A DNA stretch of 64,000 bases, from assembly GCA_963751835.1 (NCBI GenBank), contig CAVVWD010000032.1, positions 1 through 64,000 on the forward strand, given 5' to 3'. A program made the position numbers and the translations under genes. The DNA comes from JACVRW01 sp963751835 (GTDB lineage: Bacteria; Actinomycetota; Thermoleophilia; Solirubrobacterales; Thermoleophilaceae). Below, piece after piece: positions 14,646 to 23,091 of the stretch (positions are counted from its first letter, which is position 1; the number at the start of each line of letters is the position of its first letter). The notes below the pieces were generated by a model that was not told the DNA's origin, made no database searches, and saw only the letters and a list, made by a program, of their open reading frames with translations.

Positions 14646-16094
14646 CTAGTCGGTCTCCAGGTTGACCATCACGTGCTTGACCTCGGTGTAGTCCTCGAGC
14701 GCGTACATCGACATGTCCTTGCCGTAGCCGGACTGCTTGTAGCCGCCGTGAGGCATCTCGGTCGCCATCGTGATGTGGTCGTTGATCCAGACAGTGCCGA
14801 AGCGGATCGCGTTCGCCACCCGGTGCGCCCGGGCGATGTCGCGCGTCCACACCGAGGCCGCCAGCCCGTAGCGGGTGCCGTTGGCCCACTCGATCGCCTT
14901 GGCCTCGTCGTCGAACGGCTGGACTGTGATGACCGGCCCGAAGATCTCGTTCTGGATCATCTCGTCGTCCTGCTGGAGGCCCGCGACCACGGTCGGCTCG
15001 AGGAACGACCCGGGCAGGTCGGGCTCCTTGCCGCCGGTCACGATCTCGGCGCCCGGCGACCTGCGCTCGAGGAAGCCCTCTACGCGCTCGCGCTGGGTCA
15101 TCGAGTTGAGCGGACCGAGCGTCGTCTCGGGGTCGAACGTGTCGCCGACCCTGTAGCCCTTGACCTCCTCGGCCAGGCCGCCGACGAGGTCGTCGTACAC
15201 CTTCTTCGATGCGAGCACGCGGGTGGCCGCAGTGCAGTCCTGGCCCGCGTTGTAGAGCCCGGTGGCCGCGATCGTCTCGAGCGCGGTCTCCATGTCGACG
15301 TCGTCGAACACGATCACCGGCGCCTTGCCGCCGAGCTCGAGGTGGACGCGCTTGAGCGTGTCGGCCGCCGCCGCCGCGATCCACTTGCCGGTGGCCGGCG
15401 AGCCGGTCAGCGAGACCATGTCGATGTCCTCGTGGGTGACGAGCGAGGAGCCGGCGGGCTTGCCGTGCCCGGTGATCACGTTGAGCACGCCCGGCGGCAG
15501 GATCTCGCCGGCCAGCTCCGCGAGCTTGACGGTCGACACCGGCGTCGTCTCGGCCGGCTTCAGCACGATCGTGTTGCCGGTCGCGAGCGCCGGGCCGATC
15601 TTCCAGGCAGCCATCATCAGCGGGTAGTTCCAGGGAGCGATCTGGCCCACCACACCGACCGGCTCACGGCGGATGATCGAGGTGCGGCCTGCGACGAACT
15701 CCATGGCCGCCTTGCCCTCGAGCACGCGCCCCGCGCCGCCGAAGAAGCGCAGGTTGTCGCACGTGAAGGGCACCTCGTCCTCGAGGAACGCGTTGCGCGG
15801 CTTGCCGGCGTCGGCCGCCTCGAGATCCGAGATCTCCTCGGCATGCTCCTCGAGCGCGTCGGCCAGCTTGAACAGCGCCGCCGCCCGCTCACCCGGCGTC
15901 GTGGCGGCCCAGCCCGGAAACGCCTTCTTGGCAGCCGCGACCGCGCGGTTCACGTCCTCCTCGGTCGACAGCGGCATCTCCGCAATCACCTCGCCGTTCG
16001 CCGGATTGGTCACCTCCTCGGTGGCGCCGTCGGCGGCGTCGACGAACTTGCCGTCGATGAAGTTCTGCAGCTTGACCTTGGTGGCGATCGACAT
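14646..16094 (-). CDS. NAD(P)-dependent aldehyde dehydrogenase (aminobutyraldehyde/betaine-aldehyde type)
   Basis: A 482-residue class I aldehyde dehydrogenase. APWNYPLMMAAWKIGPAL, the general-base region LELGGKAP (Glu about 253), and the catalytic Cys287 in NAGQDCTAATR are all in place. The N-terminal VTNPANGEVIAEMP resembles gamma-aminobutyraldehyde dehydrogenases. In this cluster the likely reaction is 4-aminobutanal to 4-aminobutyrate, after transamination of putrescine. ATG 16094 has GGAG 6 nt upstream; the longer frame to 16238 is rejected as non-homologous. A 162-bp foldback sequence lies immediately upstream, between this gene and alanine dehydrogenase. Confidence 0.88.
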   Translation of the reverse strand: MSIATKVKLQNFIDGKFVDAADGATEEVTNPANGEVIAEMPLSTEEDVNRAVAAAKKAFPGWAATTPGERAAALFKLADALEEHAEEISDLEAADAGKPRNAFLEDEVPFTCDNLRFFGGAGRVLEGKAAMEFVAGRTSIIRREPVGVVGQIAPWNYPLMMAAWKIGPALATGNTIVLKPAETTPVSTVKLAELAGEILPPGVLNVITGHGKPAGSSLVTHEDIDMVSLTGSPATGKWIAAAAADTLKRVHLELGGKAPVIVFDDVDMETALETIAATGLYNAGQDCTAATRVLASKKVYDDLVGGLAEEVKGYRVGDTFDPETTLGPLNSMTQRERVEGFLERRSPGAEIVTGGKEPDLPGSFLEPTVVAGLQQDDEMIQNEIFGPVITVQPFDDEAKAIEWANGTRYGLAASVWTRDIARAHRVANAIRFGTVWINDHITMATEMPHGGYKQSGYGKDMSMYALEDYTEVKHVMVNLETD

Positions 16095-16123
16095 CTCTCT
16101 CCGTTCCTGGGAACTCCGCGACC

Positions 16124-16285
16124 AGTGTCCCGAGTCGTCAGTTCGATGGCAGTTCTCGGGCGTCTGTGCGCGCCTGGCGCCCGCCGGCTCCTCGCCGTGC
16201 CACTGGCACGGCTGCGGTCGCCGTCGAACGCCAGTCACGCACAGCCATCCCGATAACTGAACACGAACTTCCGACTCGGGACACT
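16124..16285. repeat. 162-bp foldback (long imperfect palindrome)
   Basis: The two ends carry AGTGTCCCGAGTCG as a perfect 14-bp inverted repeat (16124-16137 and 16272-16285). Matching continues inward for about 57 nt per arm through AGTTCG, CAGTT, TCGGG, CTGTGCG and CTGGCG blocks. Near the centre is the hairpin GCCGTGCC-act-GGCACGGC (16194-16212). The outer end overlaps the alanine dehydrogenase stop codon. No target-site duplication is seen. Confidence 0.7.
16194..16212 (-). terminator. Hairpin downstream of alanine dehydrogenase
   Basis: A perfect 8-bp stem GCCGTGCC/GGCACGGC with a 3-nt loop, about 70 nt beyond the ald stop. It has no U tract and forms the centre of the larger foldback sequence, so a terminator role is only one reading. 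Confidence 0.4.
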
Positions 16286-17408
16286 AGGCCGTCACGCTCA
16301 GCACATCCTCGAGGGGCGTGTACTCCATGCCCGTCCCCTCCGCGACGGCGGGGTGCGTGACCTTGCCGTTCGCCACGTTCACTCCCGGCTTGAGGCCGGG
16401 GAACTGCTCGAGTGCCGCCTCGACTCCCTGGTCCGCGAGCGCCAGGACGTAGGGCAGCGTCGCGTTGGTCAGCGCGAATGTCGACGTCACGGGCACCGCA
16501 CCCGGCATGTTCGCCACGCAGTAGTGGGTGACGCCGTCGACCTCGTAGACCGGGTCCGAGTGGGTCGTCGGCCTCGAGGTCTCGAAGCAACCGCCCTGGT
16601 CGATCGACACGTCCACGAGCACCGCGCGCTCCTTCATCAGCGCGAGCTGGCTGCGCCGCACGACGTAGGGGGCCTTTGCCCCGTGGATCAGCACCGCGCC
16701 GATCACCAGGTCGGCGCGCGGCAGCATCTCCTCGATCGCGAGCGTCGAGGAGTAGATGGTCGAGGCGCGCCCGCCGAAGGCCACGTCGAGCTCGCGCAGC
16801 CGGTCGATGTTGCGATCGAACACGTAGACCTCAGCCTCCATGCCGATCGCGATGAAGGCCGCGTTCTGGCCGACAACCCCGCCGCCGATGACCATCACAA
16901 CGGCGGCCGCCACGCCAGGCACGCCGCCGAGCAGGACGCCGCGCCCACCGAGCGGCCGCTCGAGGAAGAACGCGCCCGCCTGTGTGGCGATCTTGCCGGC
17001 GACCTCGCTCATCGGGGCGAGCAACGGCAGGCGTCCGTGCGCGTCGACGACGGTCTCGTAGGCGATGCAGGTGGCTCCGGACTCCACGAGCCCGCGGGTC
17101 AACTCGGGATCGGGGGCGAGGTGGAGATAGGTGAACAGCAGGTGGTCCGGCCGCAGCATCCCCACCTCGACCGGTTGCGGTTCCTTGACCCCGAGGATCA
17201 TCTCCCCCTCGTCGAAAACCGCCTGCGCGTCCGGCAACATCTGCGCGCCCTGCGCCTCGAACTCGGAGTCCGGGATCGTGCTCCCGACGCCCGCGCCGGC
17301 CTGTACGAAGACCTCGTGGCCGCGCTCGGTCAGCTCACGCACCCCGGCCGGGGTGAGCGACACCCTGTACTCATCCGTCTTGATCTCAGTCGGAACGCCG
17401 ACCTTCAT
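16284..17408 (-). CDS. ald: Alanine dehydrogenase
   Basis: A 374-residue NAD-dependent enzyme interconverting L-alanine and pyruvate plus ammonium. Family features are the opening KVGVPTEIKTDEYRVSLTP, YLHLAPDPEL, CIAYETV, LAPMSEVAGK, the Rossmann loop VIGGGVVGQNAAFIAIG, DVSIDQGGCFETS and the NMPGAVPVTSTFALTNATLPY segment. ATG 17408 has AGGAGG 11 nt upstream; TTG 17417 is too close to that site. It lies between pucR and the aldehyde dehydrogenase in one direction. If the cluster transaminase uses pyruvate, this enzyme would return the alanine to pyruvate. Confidence 0.95.
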   Translation of the reverse strand: MKVGVPTEIKTDEYRVSLTPAGVRELTERGHEVFVQAGAGVGSTIPDSEFEAQGAQMLPDAQAVFDEGEMILGVKEPQPVEVGMLRPDHLLFTYLHLAPDPELTRGLVESGATCIAYETVVDAHGRLPLLAPMSEVAGKIATQAGAFFLERPLGGRGVLLGGVPGVAAAVVMVIGGGVVGQNAAFIAIGMEAEVYVFDRNIDRLRELDVAFGGRASTIYSSTLAIEEMLPRADLVIGAVLIHGAKAPYVVRRSQLALMKERAVLVDVSIDQGGCFETSRPTTHSDPVYEVDGVTHYCVANMPGAVPVTSTFALTNATLPYVLALADQGVEAALEQFPGLKPGVNVANGKVTHPAVAEGTGMEYTPLEDVLSVTA

Positions 17409-17426
17409 TTGCGTCAAGTCCTCCTT

Positions 17427-19016
17427 TTAATGCACCAGTTCGCGGGCGCGGAGGGCCAGCCAGAACTCGATGCGGTCGCGGGCGCTCGACAGGTCCCGCC
17501 CGGTCAGCTCCTCGACCCTCCGTATCCGATAGCGCAGCGTATGACGGTGGCAGTAGAGCTCACGGGCCGCCTTCTCCCACTGGCCGTTCTGTTCGATGAA
17601 TGCCTCGAGCGAGCGGATCAGCTCGTCGCCGTACTCGCCGCTCGCGTGCTCAAGCGGGCCGAGCACGCTGTCGCAATAGAGCCGCAGCGCGTCGTCGTCC
17701 TGCAGCGAGAGCAGCAGCTGGAAGGCTCCGAGGTCCCGGTACGAGGCCACCGGGGGGGCGGAGCCGTTGGCGAGTCCGGCCGCCTCGAGCGCGCAGCGCG
17801 CCTCGTGGAACGTCCGCCGCAGTGAGCCGACAGGCGCCGGCCGCGAGGCGGCGGCGCGCAGCTCGCCGTGCTCGGCCATGAGCGCTTCGCGCGCGCGCGT
17901 CGCGAGGGCCACCGCGTCGGCATCCTCGCGCGCATCGACGACCGCGCACAGGAGCCGCTCGCGCACCGCCACCAGCGCGCCCACCTCCGTGTCCGCGAGG
18001 AAACGATCGAGGTCCCCCTCGGCCTGGGCGGGCGGCGCACCGTCCGGCCCGGCAAACACCAGCACGGCTGCCTCCGCACCCACGCCGAACGGCCGCAGCC
18101 GCATCGCCAGCTCGTCCTCCGACAGCCTCCCCGTCAATGCCTCGGCGAGCACGTCCCCCGCCAGCCTCCGCTCCGTGTCGCGCATGGCCCGCTGGCGCAT
18201 CAGCTCGAGCGCCACGACCGTCACGGCCTGCTGCAGGATGAGGCGCTCGAAGTCCCCGAGGCCGCCGGCGTCGCGGGCGGCCACGAGCCAGGCCTGCGGA
18301 GCTCCCTTGCCACGGATGGAGACCGGCAGCACGAGCGCACGTCCCGCGATCTCCGGGTGGTCGGGGGCGAACTCGCCACCCTCCGTAGGCCGCGCCGCGC
18401 CGGCGGCCCCGAGCTCCCCGGAGCGCCGGCGCACCTCCTGGCGGATTCCCGCCAAGGCCGCCTCCGGGACCTGGCGGCGGAAGACCTTCGTGGCGATCGT
18501 CTCGCCACGCGACGAGAGCACGCACACCGCGCCGCCGATCGCCGCCGCCAGCGCGCGCACCACCTCATCGAGGCCGCTCTCCTCGAGCACCAGCCGCTCG
18601 AGCCGCTTGTGGATGGCGATGCCGCGCTGGAGCACCTCGTACTGCTCATTCACGAGCCGCGTGAAGGCCTTCTCGGTCAGCGCGATGAACGGCAGCTCGT
18701 AAGGCACCTCGAAGACCGGGAAGGAGAGCGCGCGGGCCTCATCGAGCAGGGACTCCGGCAGCTCGGCGTGGTCGAAGCCGGTGCCGAAGCCGAGCCCCGC
18801 GAGGTGGCGCCCGGACAGCAGGCGCACGAACTCCCGCTGGCGCTCGTCCCCGTCGAGCTGGATCCCGGTGGTGAGGAGGAGCTCCCCGCCCGACAGCCAC
18901 GGAGTCGGGTCGGGTAGCTCGGAGATGTGCACCCAGCGCACGGGCGCGTCGGCGCCGTCCTTGCCCGCCGCGAGCTCGAGGCCCATCTCGGCGACGAGTC
19001 CCCGTACGGTGAGCAT
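17427..19016 (-). CDS. PucR-family transcriptional regulator
   Basis: About 529 residues. The N-terminal PucR domain (1-125; MLTVRGLVAEMGLELAAG, WLSGGELLLTTG) is a ligand-sensing region. A middle part with CdaR/GGDEF-like character follows, and a C-terminal helix-turn-helix of the HTH_30 type (about 455-515) contains RELYCHRHTLRYRIRRVEEL. Relatives control purine, amino-acid or polyamine catabolism. It sits inside the minus-strand arm of the polyamine cluster, 31 nt after the transaminase and 18 nt before ald, so it is probably the local regulator, although no operator can be assigned with certainty. ATG 19016 follows GGAAAGG at 7 nt. Confidence 0.9.
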   Translation of the reverse strand: MLTVRGLVAEMGLELAAGKDGADAPVRWVHISELPDPTPWLSGGELLLTTGIQLDGDERQREFVRLLSGRHLAGLGFGTGFDHAELPESLLDEARALSFPVFEVPYELPFIALTEKAFTRLVNEQYEVLQRGIAIHKRLERLVLEESGLDEVVRALAAAIGGAVCVLSSRGETIATKVFRRQVPEAALAGIRQEVRRRSGELGAAGAARPTEGGEFAPDHPEIAGRALVLPVSIRGKGAPQAWLVAARDAGGLGDFERLILQQAVTVVALELMRQRAMRDTERRLAGDVLAEALTGRLSEDELAMRLRPFGVGAEAAVLVFAGPDGAPPAQAEGDLDRFLADTEVGALVAVRERLLCAVVDAREDADAVALATRAREALMAEHGELRAAASRPAPVGSLRRTFHEARCALEAAGLANGSAPPVASYRDLGAFQLLLSLQDDDALRLYCDSVLGPLEHASGEYGDELIRSLEAFIEQNGQWEKAARELYCHRHTLRYRIRRVEELTGRDLSSARDRIEFWLALRARELVH

Positions 19017-19047
19017 CACGGGACCTTTCCCGGCCCGCCGGCCCCGA

Positions 19048-20454
19048 TCAGTGCCGGACGACCCGCTCCCAGGCGTCGGTCAACACTTGGCGCAGTACCC
19101 GGTCGATCAGCTCGAACTCCTCCGTGTCCGCGATCAGCGGCGGGGAGAGTTGGATCACTGGGTCGCCGCGGTCGTCCGCGCGGCAGATCAGGCCGTGCCT
19201 GTACAGCTCGCCGGACATGAAGCCGCGCAGCAGCTCCTCGCCCTCCTCATCGCTGAAGCCCTCCTTCGTGTCCTTGTCCTTGACGAGCTCGAGCGCGTGG
19301 AAGTAGCCCGCCCCGCGCACGTCGCCGACGATCGGCAGGTCCTCGTGCAGCTTTTCGAGCATTCCCCGGAACTCCGGCTCCTTCGCCAGCACGTGCCCGC
19401 ACAGGTCCTCGCGCTCGAAGATGTCGAGGTTGGCGAGCGCCATCGCCGCGGCGACCGGGTGGCCGCCGAACGTGATGCCGTGCGTGAAGTTCTTCGTGTC
19501 GTGCATGAACGGCTCGGCGACCCGGTCCGAGACGATCACGGCGCCCATCGCGGCGTAGGCCGAGGTCAGGCCCTTGGCCGTCGTGATCATGTCCGGCACG
19601 ACGTTGAATCGGTCGACGCCGAAGTAGTGGCCGAGCCGGCCCCAGGAGCAGATCACCTCATCCGAGATCAACAGGATGTCGTGCTTGTCGCAGATCTCGC
19701 GCACGCGCTGCCAGTAGCCGTCCTGCGGCACGAAGCAGCCGCCGGAGTTCTGCACCGGCTCGAGGATCACAGCCGCGACGGTCTCGGGGCCCTGGAACTC
19801 GATCATGTCCTCGATGGCGTCGGCGGCCCAGAGCGGATCGCGGCCCTCCGGCCAGTGGTAGCTGTTCGTGTTCGGCACGTGATGAGCGCCCGGCACGAGC
19901 GGCTCGAAGGGGGTCCGCAGCGGCGTGATCCCGGTGATCGAGAGCGCCCCGAAGGTGGTGCCGTGATAGGCGACCTCGCGCGAGATGATCTTCGTCTTGA
20001 GCGGGTTGCCGGCCAGCTTGTGGTACTGGCGCGCGAGTTTCCAGGCGGACTCGACCGCCTCGGAGCCGCCCGAGGTGAAGAACACCCGATTGAGGTCGCC
20101 CGGCGCGAGCGCCGCTACTCGCGTGGCCAGCTCGATGGCCTTCGGATGCGCGTAGCTCCAGTTGGTGAAGAAGCCGAGCTCCTTGACCTGCGCCGCGGCG
20201 GCCTCGCCGATCTCGGTCCGGCCGTGGCCGGCGTTCACGCAGAACAGGGCTGACAGGCCGTCGAGGTAGCGCTTGCCGTTCTCGTCGTAGACGTAGCTGC
20301 CCTCGCCGCGCGTGATGATCGGGATCTCGTGCGCGTCGTCGTCGTAGGCACCCATGCGGGTGAAGTGCATCCAGAGGTGCCTGCGCGCCTTTTCCTGAAG
20401 GTCGCTCGGTGCGCCGGCCTGGGTCTCATAGACGGTCTGCGGGGTGGTGGCCAC
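19048..20454 (-). CDS. Class III aminotransferase (putrescine/diamine-pyruvate type)
   Basis: A 468-residue PLP enzyme. The N terminus HLWMHFTRMGAY and the YLDGLSALFCVNAGHGR segment are typical of the SpuC/omega-amino acid:pyruvate group. GGSEAVESAWKLARQYH binds the cofactor phosphate, ISDEVICSWGR contains the Asp that contacts PLP nitrogen, and Lys294 in TTAKGLTSAY forms the Schiff base. With PotABCD, an aminoaldehyde dehydrogenase and alanine dehydrogenase around it, putrescine to 4-aminobutanal is the most likely reaction. Exact substrate choice needs assay. GTG 20454 has AGGAG 8 nt upstream. Confidence 0.9.
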   Translation of the reverse strand: MATTPQTVYETQAGAPSDLQEKARRHLWMHFTRMGAYDDDAHEIPIITRGEGSYVYDENGKRYLDGLSALFCVNAGHGRTEIGEAAAAQVKELGFFTNWSYAHPKAIELATRVAALAPGDLNRVFFTSGGSEAVESAWKLARQYHKLAGNPLKTKIISREVAYHGTTFGALSITGITPLRTPFEPLVPGAHHVPNTNSYHWPEGRDPLWAADAIEDMIEFQGPETVAAVILEPVQNSGGCFVPQDGYWQRVREICDKHDILLISDEVICSWGRLGHYFGVDRFNVVPDMITTAKGLTSAYAAMGAVIVSDRVAEPFMHDTKNFTHGITFGGHPVAAAMALANLDIFEREDLCGHVLAKEPEFRGMLEKLHEDLPIVGDVRGAGYFHALELVKDKDTKEGFSDEEGEELLRGFMSGELYRHGLICRADDRGDPVIQLSPPLIADTEEFELIDRVLRQVLTDAWERVVRH

Positions 20455-20478
20455 TCGACTCTCTCCTCACGTCTCGCA

Positions 20479-20504
20479 GGGCGGGTACGCCGCTGCGTGC
20501 CCGC
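20479..20504. promoter_or_regulatory. GC-rich palindrome upstream of the aminotransferase
   Basis: GGCGGGTACGC and GCGTGCCCGCC form an 11-bp inverted repeat (one G-U in RNA) around CGCT, 25 nt upstream of GTG 20454. It could be an operator in the divergent control region or a leader hairpin. Confidence 0.35.
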
Positions 20505-20632
20505 CGTTCTACAGCGCGGACAACGGTATCGGCGCCTCTGACGTCCGGCAAGGGCCCGAAAGGTGAAAAGCGCGGCACATCGCTTTAGACGATTTGTCCA
20601 ATTAAGCGCCGGTGTTTTCGGCATTCCGCCAC

Positions 20633-20661
20633 TTGCGGCCGCTACGTTTCGGCCATAGGTT
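20633..20661 (+). promoter_or_regulatory. Promoter of the pot operon
   Basis: TTGCGG (20633-20638) and TAGGTT (20656-20661) are separated by 17 bp; ATG 20672 is 10 nt beyond the -10. There is no Shine-Dalgarno sequence, so a leaderless or very short-leader transcript is expected. Confidence 0.5.
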
Positions 20662-20671
20662 GCGAAGCAGT

Positions 20672-21856
20672 ATGAGCCTGGGGGGCCAAGGGGACGCCGG
20701 TACCCCGAGCGTCCAACTCGAGCGCGTCACAAAGCGCTTCGGAGACCTCACGGCCGTGCGCGCCCTGGACTTGGCGATCGCCGCAGGGGAGTTCTTCACG
20801 ATGCTCGGCCCTTCGGGCTGCGGCAAGACCACCACGCTGCGGATGGTCGCCGGCTTCGAGGAGCCGAGCGAGGGCCGTGTGCTGCTGGACGGCGAGGACG
20901 TCACCAGCCGTCCCGCGTTCAAGCGCGCCACCAACACGGTCTTCCAGAGCTACGCCCTGTTCCCGCATCGCTCGGTCGAGAAGAACGTCGCCTTCGGCCT
21001 CGAGCGCAAGAAGGTCGACCGGGAGGAGGTCAGGCGCCGGGTGGCAGATGAGCTCGAGCGCGTGGGCCTGTCGGCCGAGGCCAAGCGCCGCCCCGCCCAG
21101 CTCTCGGGGGGACAGCAGCAGCGGGTCGCGCTTGCGCGCGCGCTCGTCAACCGCCCGGCGGTGCTGCTTCTCGACGAGCCGCTCGGCGCGCTCGACCTGA
21201 AGCTCCGCAAGCAGCTCCAGGTCGAGCTCAAGCGCATCCAGCGCGAGGTCGGGATCACGTTCGTCTACGTGACCCACGACCAGGAGGAGGCGCTGACGAT
21301 GTCGGACCGGATCGCGGTCATGAACAGGGGCGTGATCGAGCAGGTGGCCGATCCGGAGACCGTCTACGAGCGCCCCGCCACGACCTTCGTCGCCGGCTTC
21401 ATCGGGGTGTCCAACCTGATGCCGGGCGAGCTCGTTTCGGCCAACGGCGCCGGCGCCGAGCTCAAGCTCGATGCCGGGCCGACCGTACGCACCAGCTCCT
21501 CGGGCGGCGCGACCATGCGCGAGCGCGTCCACGCCGTCGTGCGTCCGGAGAAGCTCGTGCTGCGCTCCGCGGACGACGGCGGCATCGGCGGCGACGGCGC
21601 CAGCGTCGAGGGCCAGGTCGAGAGCTCGCTCTACCTCGGCACGGCGACGCAGATGGTCGTGCGCCTCGGCGACGACACGCGCATGACCGTGCTCGTTCCG
21701 AACGCGGACGCCGAGGCGCGGCACCAACTGCCGGCGGCCGGGGACGCCGCGCGGCTGTCGTGGTCGAGCGAGAACATCCACATCGTGAGGGAGGCCGTCG
21801 GCGGGCATGAGGCCGCAGCGGCGGAGGGATCGAACAGGGAGGACGGGGAGGCGTGA
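20672..21856 (+). CDS. potA: Spermidine/putrescine ABC transporter ATP-binding protein
   Basis: A 394-residue ATPase of the importer. Walker A is GPSGCGKTTT (about 46-53), followed by the Q-loop (NTVFQSYALFPH), the signature LSGGQQQR, Walker B VLLLDEPLGALD, and the switch His in YVTHDQEEALTMSD. A C-terminal TOBE-type regulatory region (about 270-370) follows. ATG 20672 is chosen because a longer frame back to 20612 would overlap the promoter. It begins a plus-strand operon with potD, potB, potC and a permease; its stop overlaps potD by 4 nt (GTGA). Confidence 0.93.
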   Translation: MSLGGQGDAGTPSVQLERVTKRFGDLTAVRALDLAIAAGEFFTMLGPSGCGKTTTLRMVAGFEEPSEGRVLLDGEDVTSRPAFKRATNTVFQSYALFPHRSVEKNVAFGLERKKVDREEVRRRVADELERVGLSAEAKRRPAQLSGGQQQRVALARALVNRPAVLLLDEPLGALDLKLRKQLQVELKRIQREVGITFVYVTHDQEEALTMSDRIAVMNRGVIEQVADPETVYERPATTFVAGFIGVSNLMPGELVSANGAGAELKLDAGPTVRTSSSGGATMRERVHAVVRPEKLVLRSADDGGIGGDGASVEGQVESSLYLGTATQMVVRLGDDTRMTVLVPNADAEARHQLPAAGDAARLSWSSENIHIVREAVGGHEAAAAEGSNREDGEA

Positions 21857-23070
21857 GCCCGATCGACGACGAACTTGAGAGGCACTTCGAGCGCCTGCTG
21901 CGTGATCCGCTCACGCGCCGCAGACTGATGAAGCGAGGGGCGGCGGGCGCGCTCAGCGTGTCCGCGCTCGCCTACCTCGCGGCGTGCGGCACCGACGACC
22001 CCGGCGGGGGCGATGGCGGCGGCGGCCAGGCGGAGTCCGAGACGATCGCCAAGGGCGAGATCTCCGACTCGCTGTACGTCGCCAACTGGCCCCTCTACAT
22101 CGACGAGGAGAGGAACTCGCTCAAGGCCTTCCAGAAGGAGTACGGCACCAAGGTCAAGTACGTCGAGGAGGTCAACGACAACACCGAGTTCTTCGGCAAG
22201 GTCCGCCAGCAATACGACCAGGGCACGTCCGGAGGACGCGACATCCACGTCGTGACCGACTGGATGGCCGCGCGCATGATGCGCCTCGGCTACGTCCAGA
22301 AGTTCGACAAGTCGGAGCTCCCGAACGCCACCAAGAACCTGATCGACCGTCTCGCGGCGCCGCCCTTCGACCCCAAGCGCGAGCAGTCGATGCCCTGGCA
22401 GTCGGGAATCAGCGGGATCATCTACCGAAAGGACAAGGTCAAGTCGGAGCCGAAGGGGATCGATGCGCTGTTCGACCCCGACTACAAGGGCAAGGTCACG
22501 ATGCTCTCCGAGATGCGCGACACGGTCGGCAACGTCGCAGCCTCCATGGGCGCCGACCCGGAGAAGGCCTCGGTCGACGAGTTCATGGCGGCGATCGACA
22601 AGATCCAGGAGGGGGTCGACTCGGGCCAGATCCGCGGCTTCACCGGCAACGAGTACACGAAGGACATCACGAAGGGCGACTCCACGGTGATCCTCGGCTG
22701 GTCGGGTGACGCGGTGCAGCTGAAAGCCGACAACCCGAACATCGAGTTCGTCATACCCGAGACGGGTGCCCACCTCTGGACCGACAACATGCAGATTCCT
22801 GTGGGCGCGCCCGCCGCCTACACGGCGCAGAAGTTCATCGACTTCGTGTACCGGCCGGAGATCCAGGCCGACATCGCGGAGTACGTCAACTACATCTGCC
22901 CGGTCAACGGGGTCAAGGAGATCCTCGCGAAGCGCGATCCGGCGATCGCCGAGAACCCGCTGATCTTCCCGGACGAGCAGTTCCTCGCGAACACCTTCAT
23001 CTTCCGCGGGCTGGAGCCCGAGGAGGAGCAGGAGCTCGACGAGGCCTTCCAGAAGGTGATCGGCGCCTAG
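21853..23070 (+). CDS. potD: Polyamine-binding lipoprotein of the ABC transporter (probable Tat substrate)
   Basis: A 405-residue extracytoplasmic solute-binding protein of the PotD/PotF type. The N terminus TRRRLMKRGAAGALSVSALA looks like a twin-arginine signal and ends in a lipobox (LAAC, Cys45), so it is probably exported folded and anchored by lipid. Family elements include LYVANWPLYIDEE, MPWQSGISGIIYRKD, ILGWSGDA and the IPETGAHLWTDNM segment near the binding site. The GTG start overlaps the potA stop by 4 nt. Whether putrescine or spermidine is preferred cannot be read from sequence. Confidence 0.92.
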   Translation: MSPIDDELERHFERLLRDPLTRRRLMKRGAAGALSVSALAYLAACGTDDPGGGDGGGGQAESETIAKGEISDSLYVANWPLYIDEERNSLKAFQKEYGTKVKYVEEVNDNTEFFGKVRQQYDQGTSGGRDIHVVTDWMAARMMRLGYVQKFDKSELPNATKNLIDRLAAPPFDPKREQSMPWQSGISGIIYRKDKVKSEPKGIDALFDPDYKGKVTMLSEMRDTVGNVAASMGADPEKASVDEFMAAIDKIQEGVDSGQIRGFTGNEYTKDITKGDSTVILGWSGDAVQLKADNPNIEFVIPETGAHLWTDNMQIPVGAPAAYTAQKFIDFVYRPEIQADIAEYVNYICPVNGVKEILAKRDPAIAENPLIFPDEQFLANTFIFRGLEPEEEQELDEAFQKVIGA

Positions 23071-23091
23071 GACGCCGGGCGAAAGACGCCG

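Noticed and set aside
14673..16256. 527-codon plus-strand frame opposite the aldehyde dehydrogenase
   Set aside because: Composition is typical of a GC-rich antisense frame (Arg, Val, Asp, His), and the dehydrogenase motifs are on the other strand.
20580..20605. TTGTCCAA-centred motif as a PucR box
   Set aside because: It does not match the published Bacillus PucR site and its symmetry is partial, so I cannot support it.
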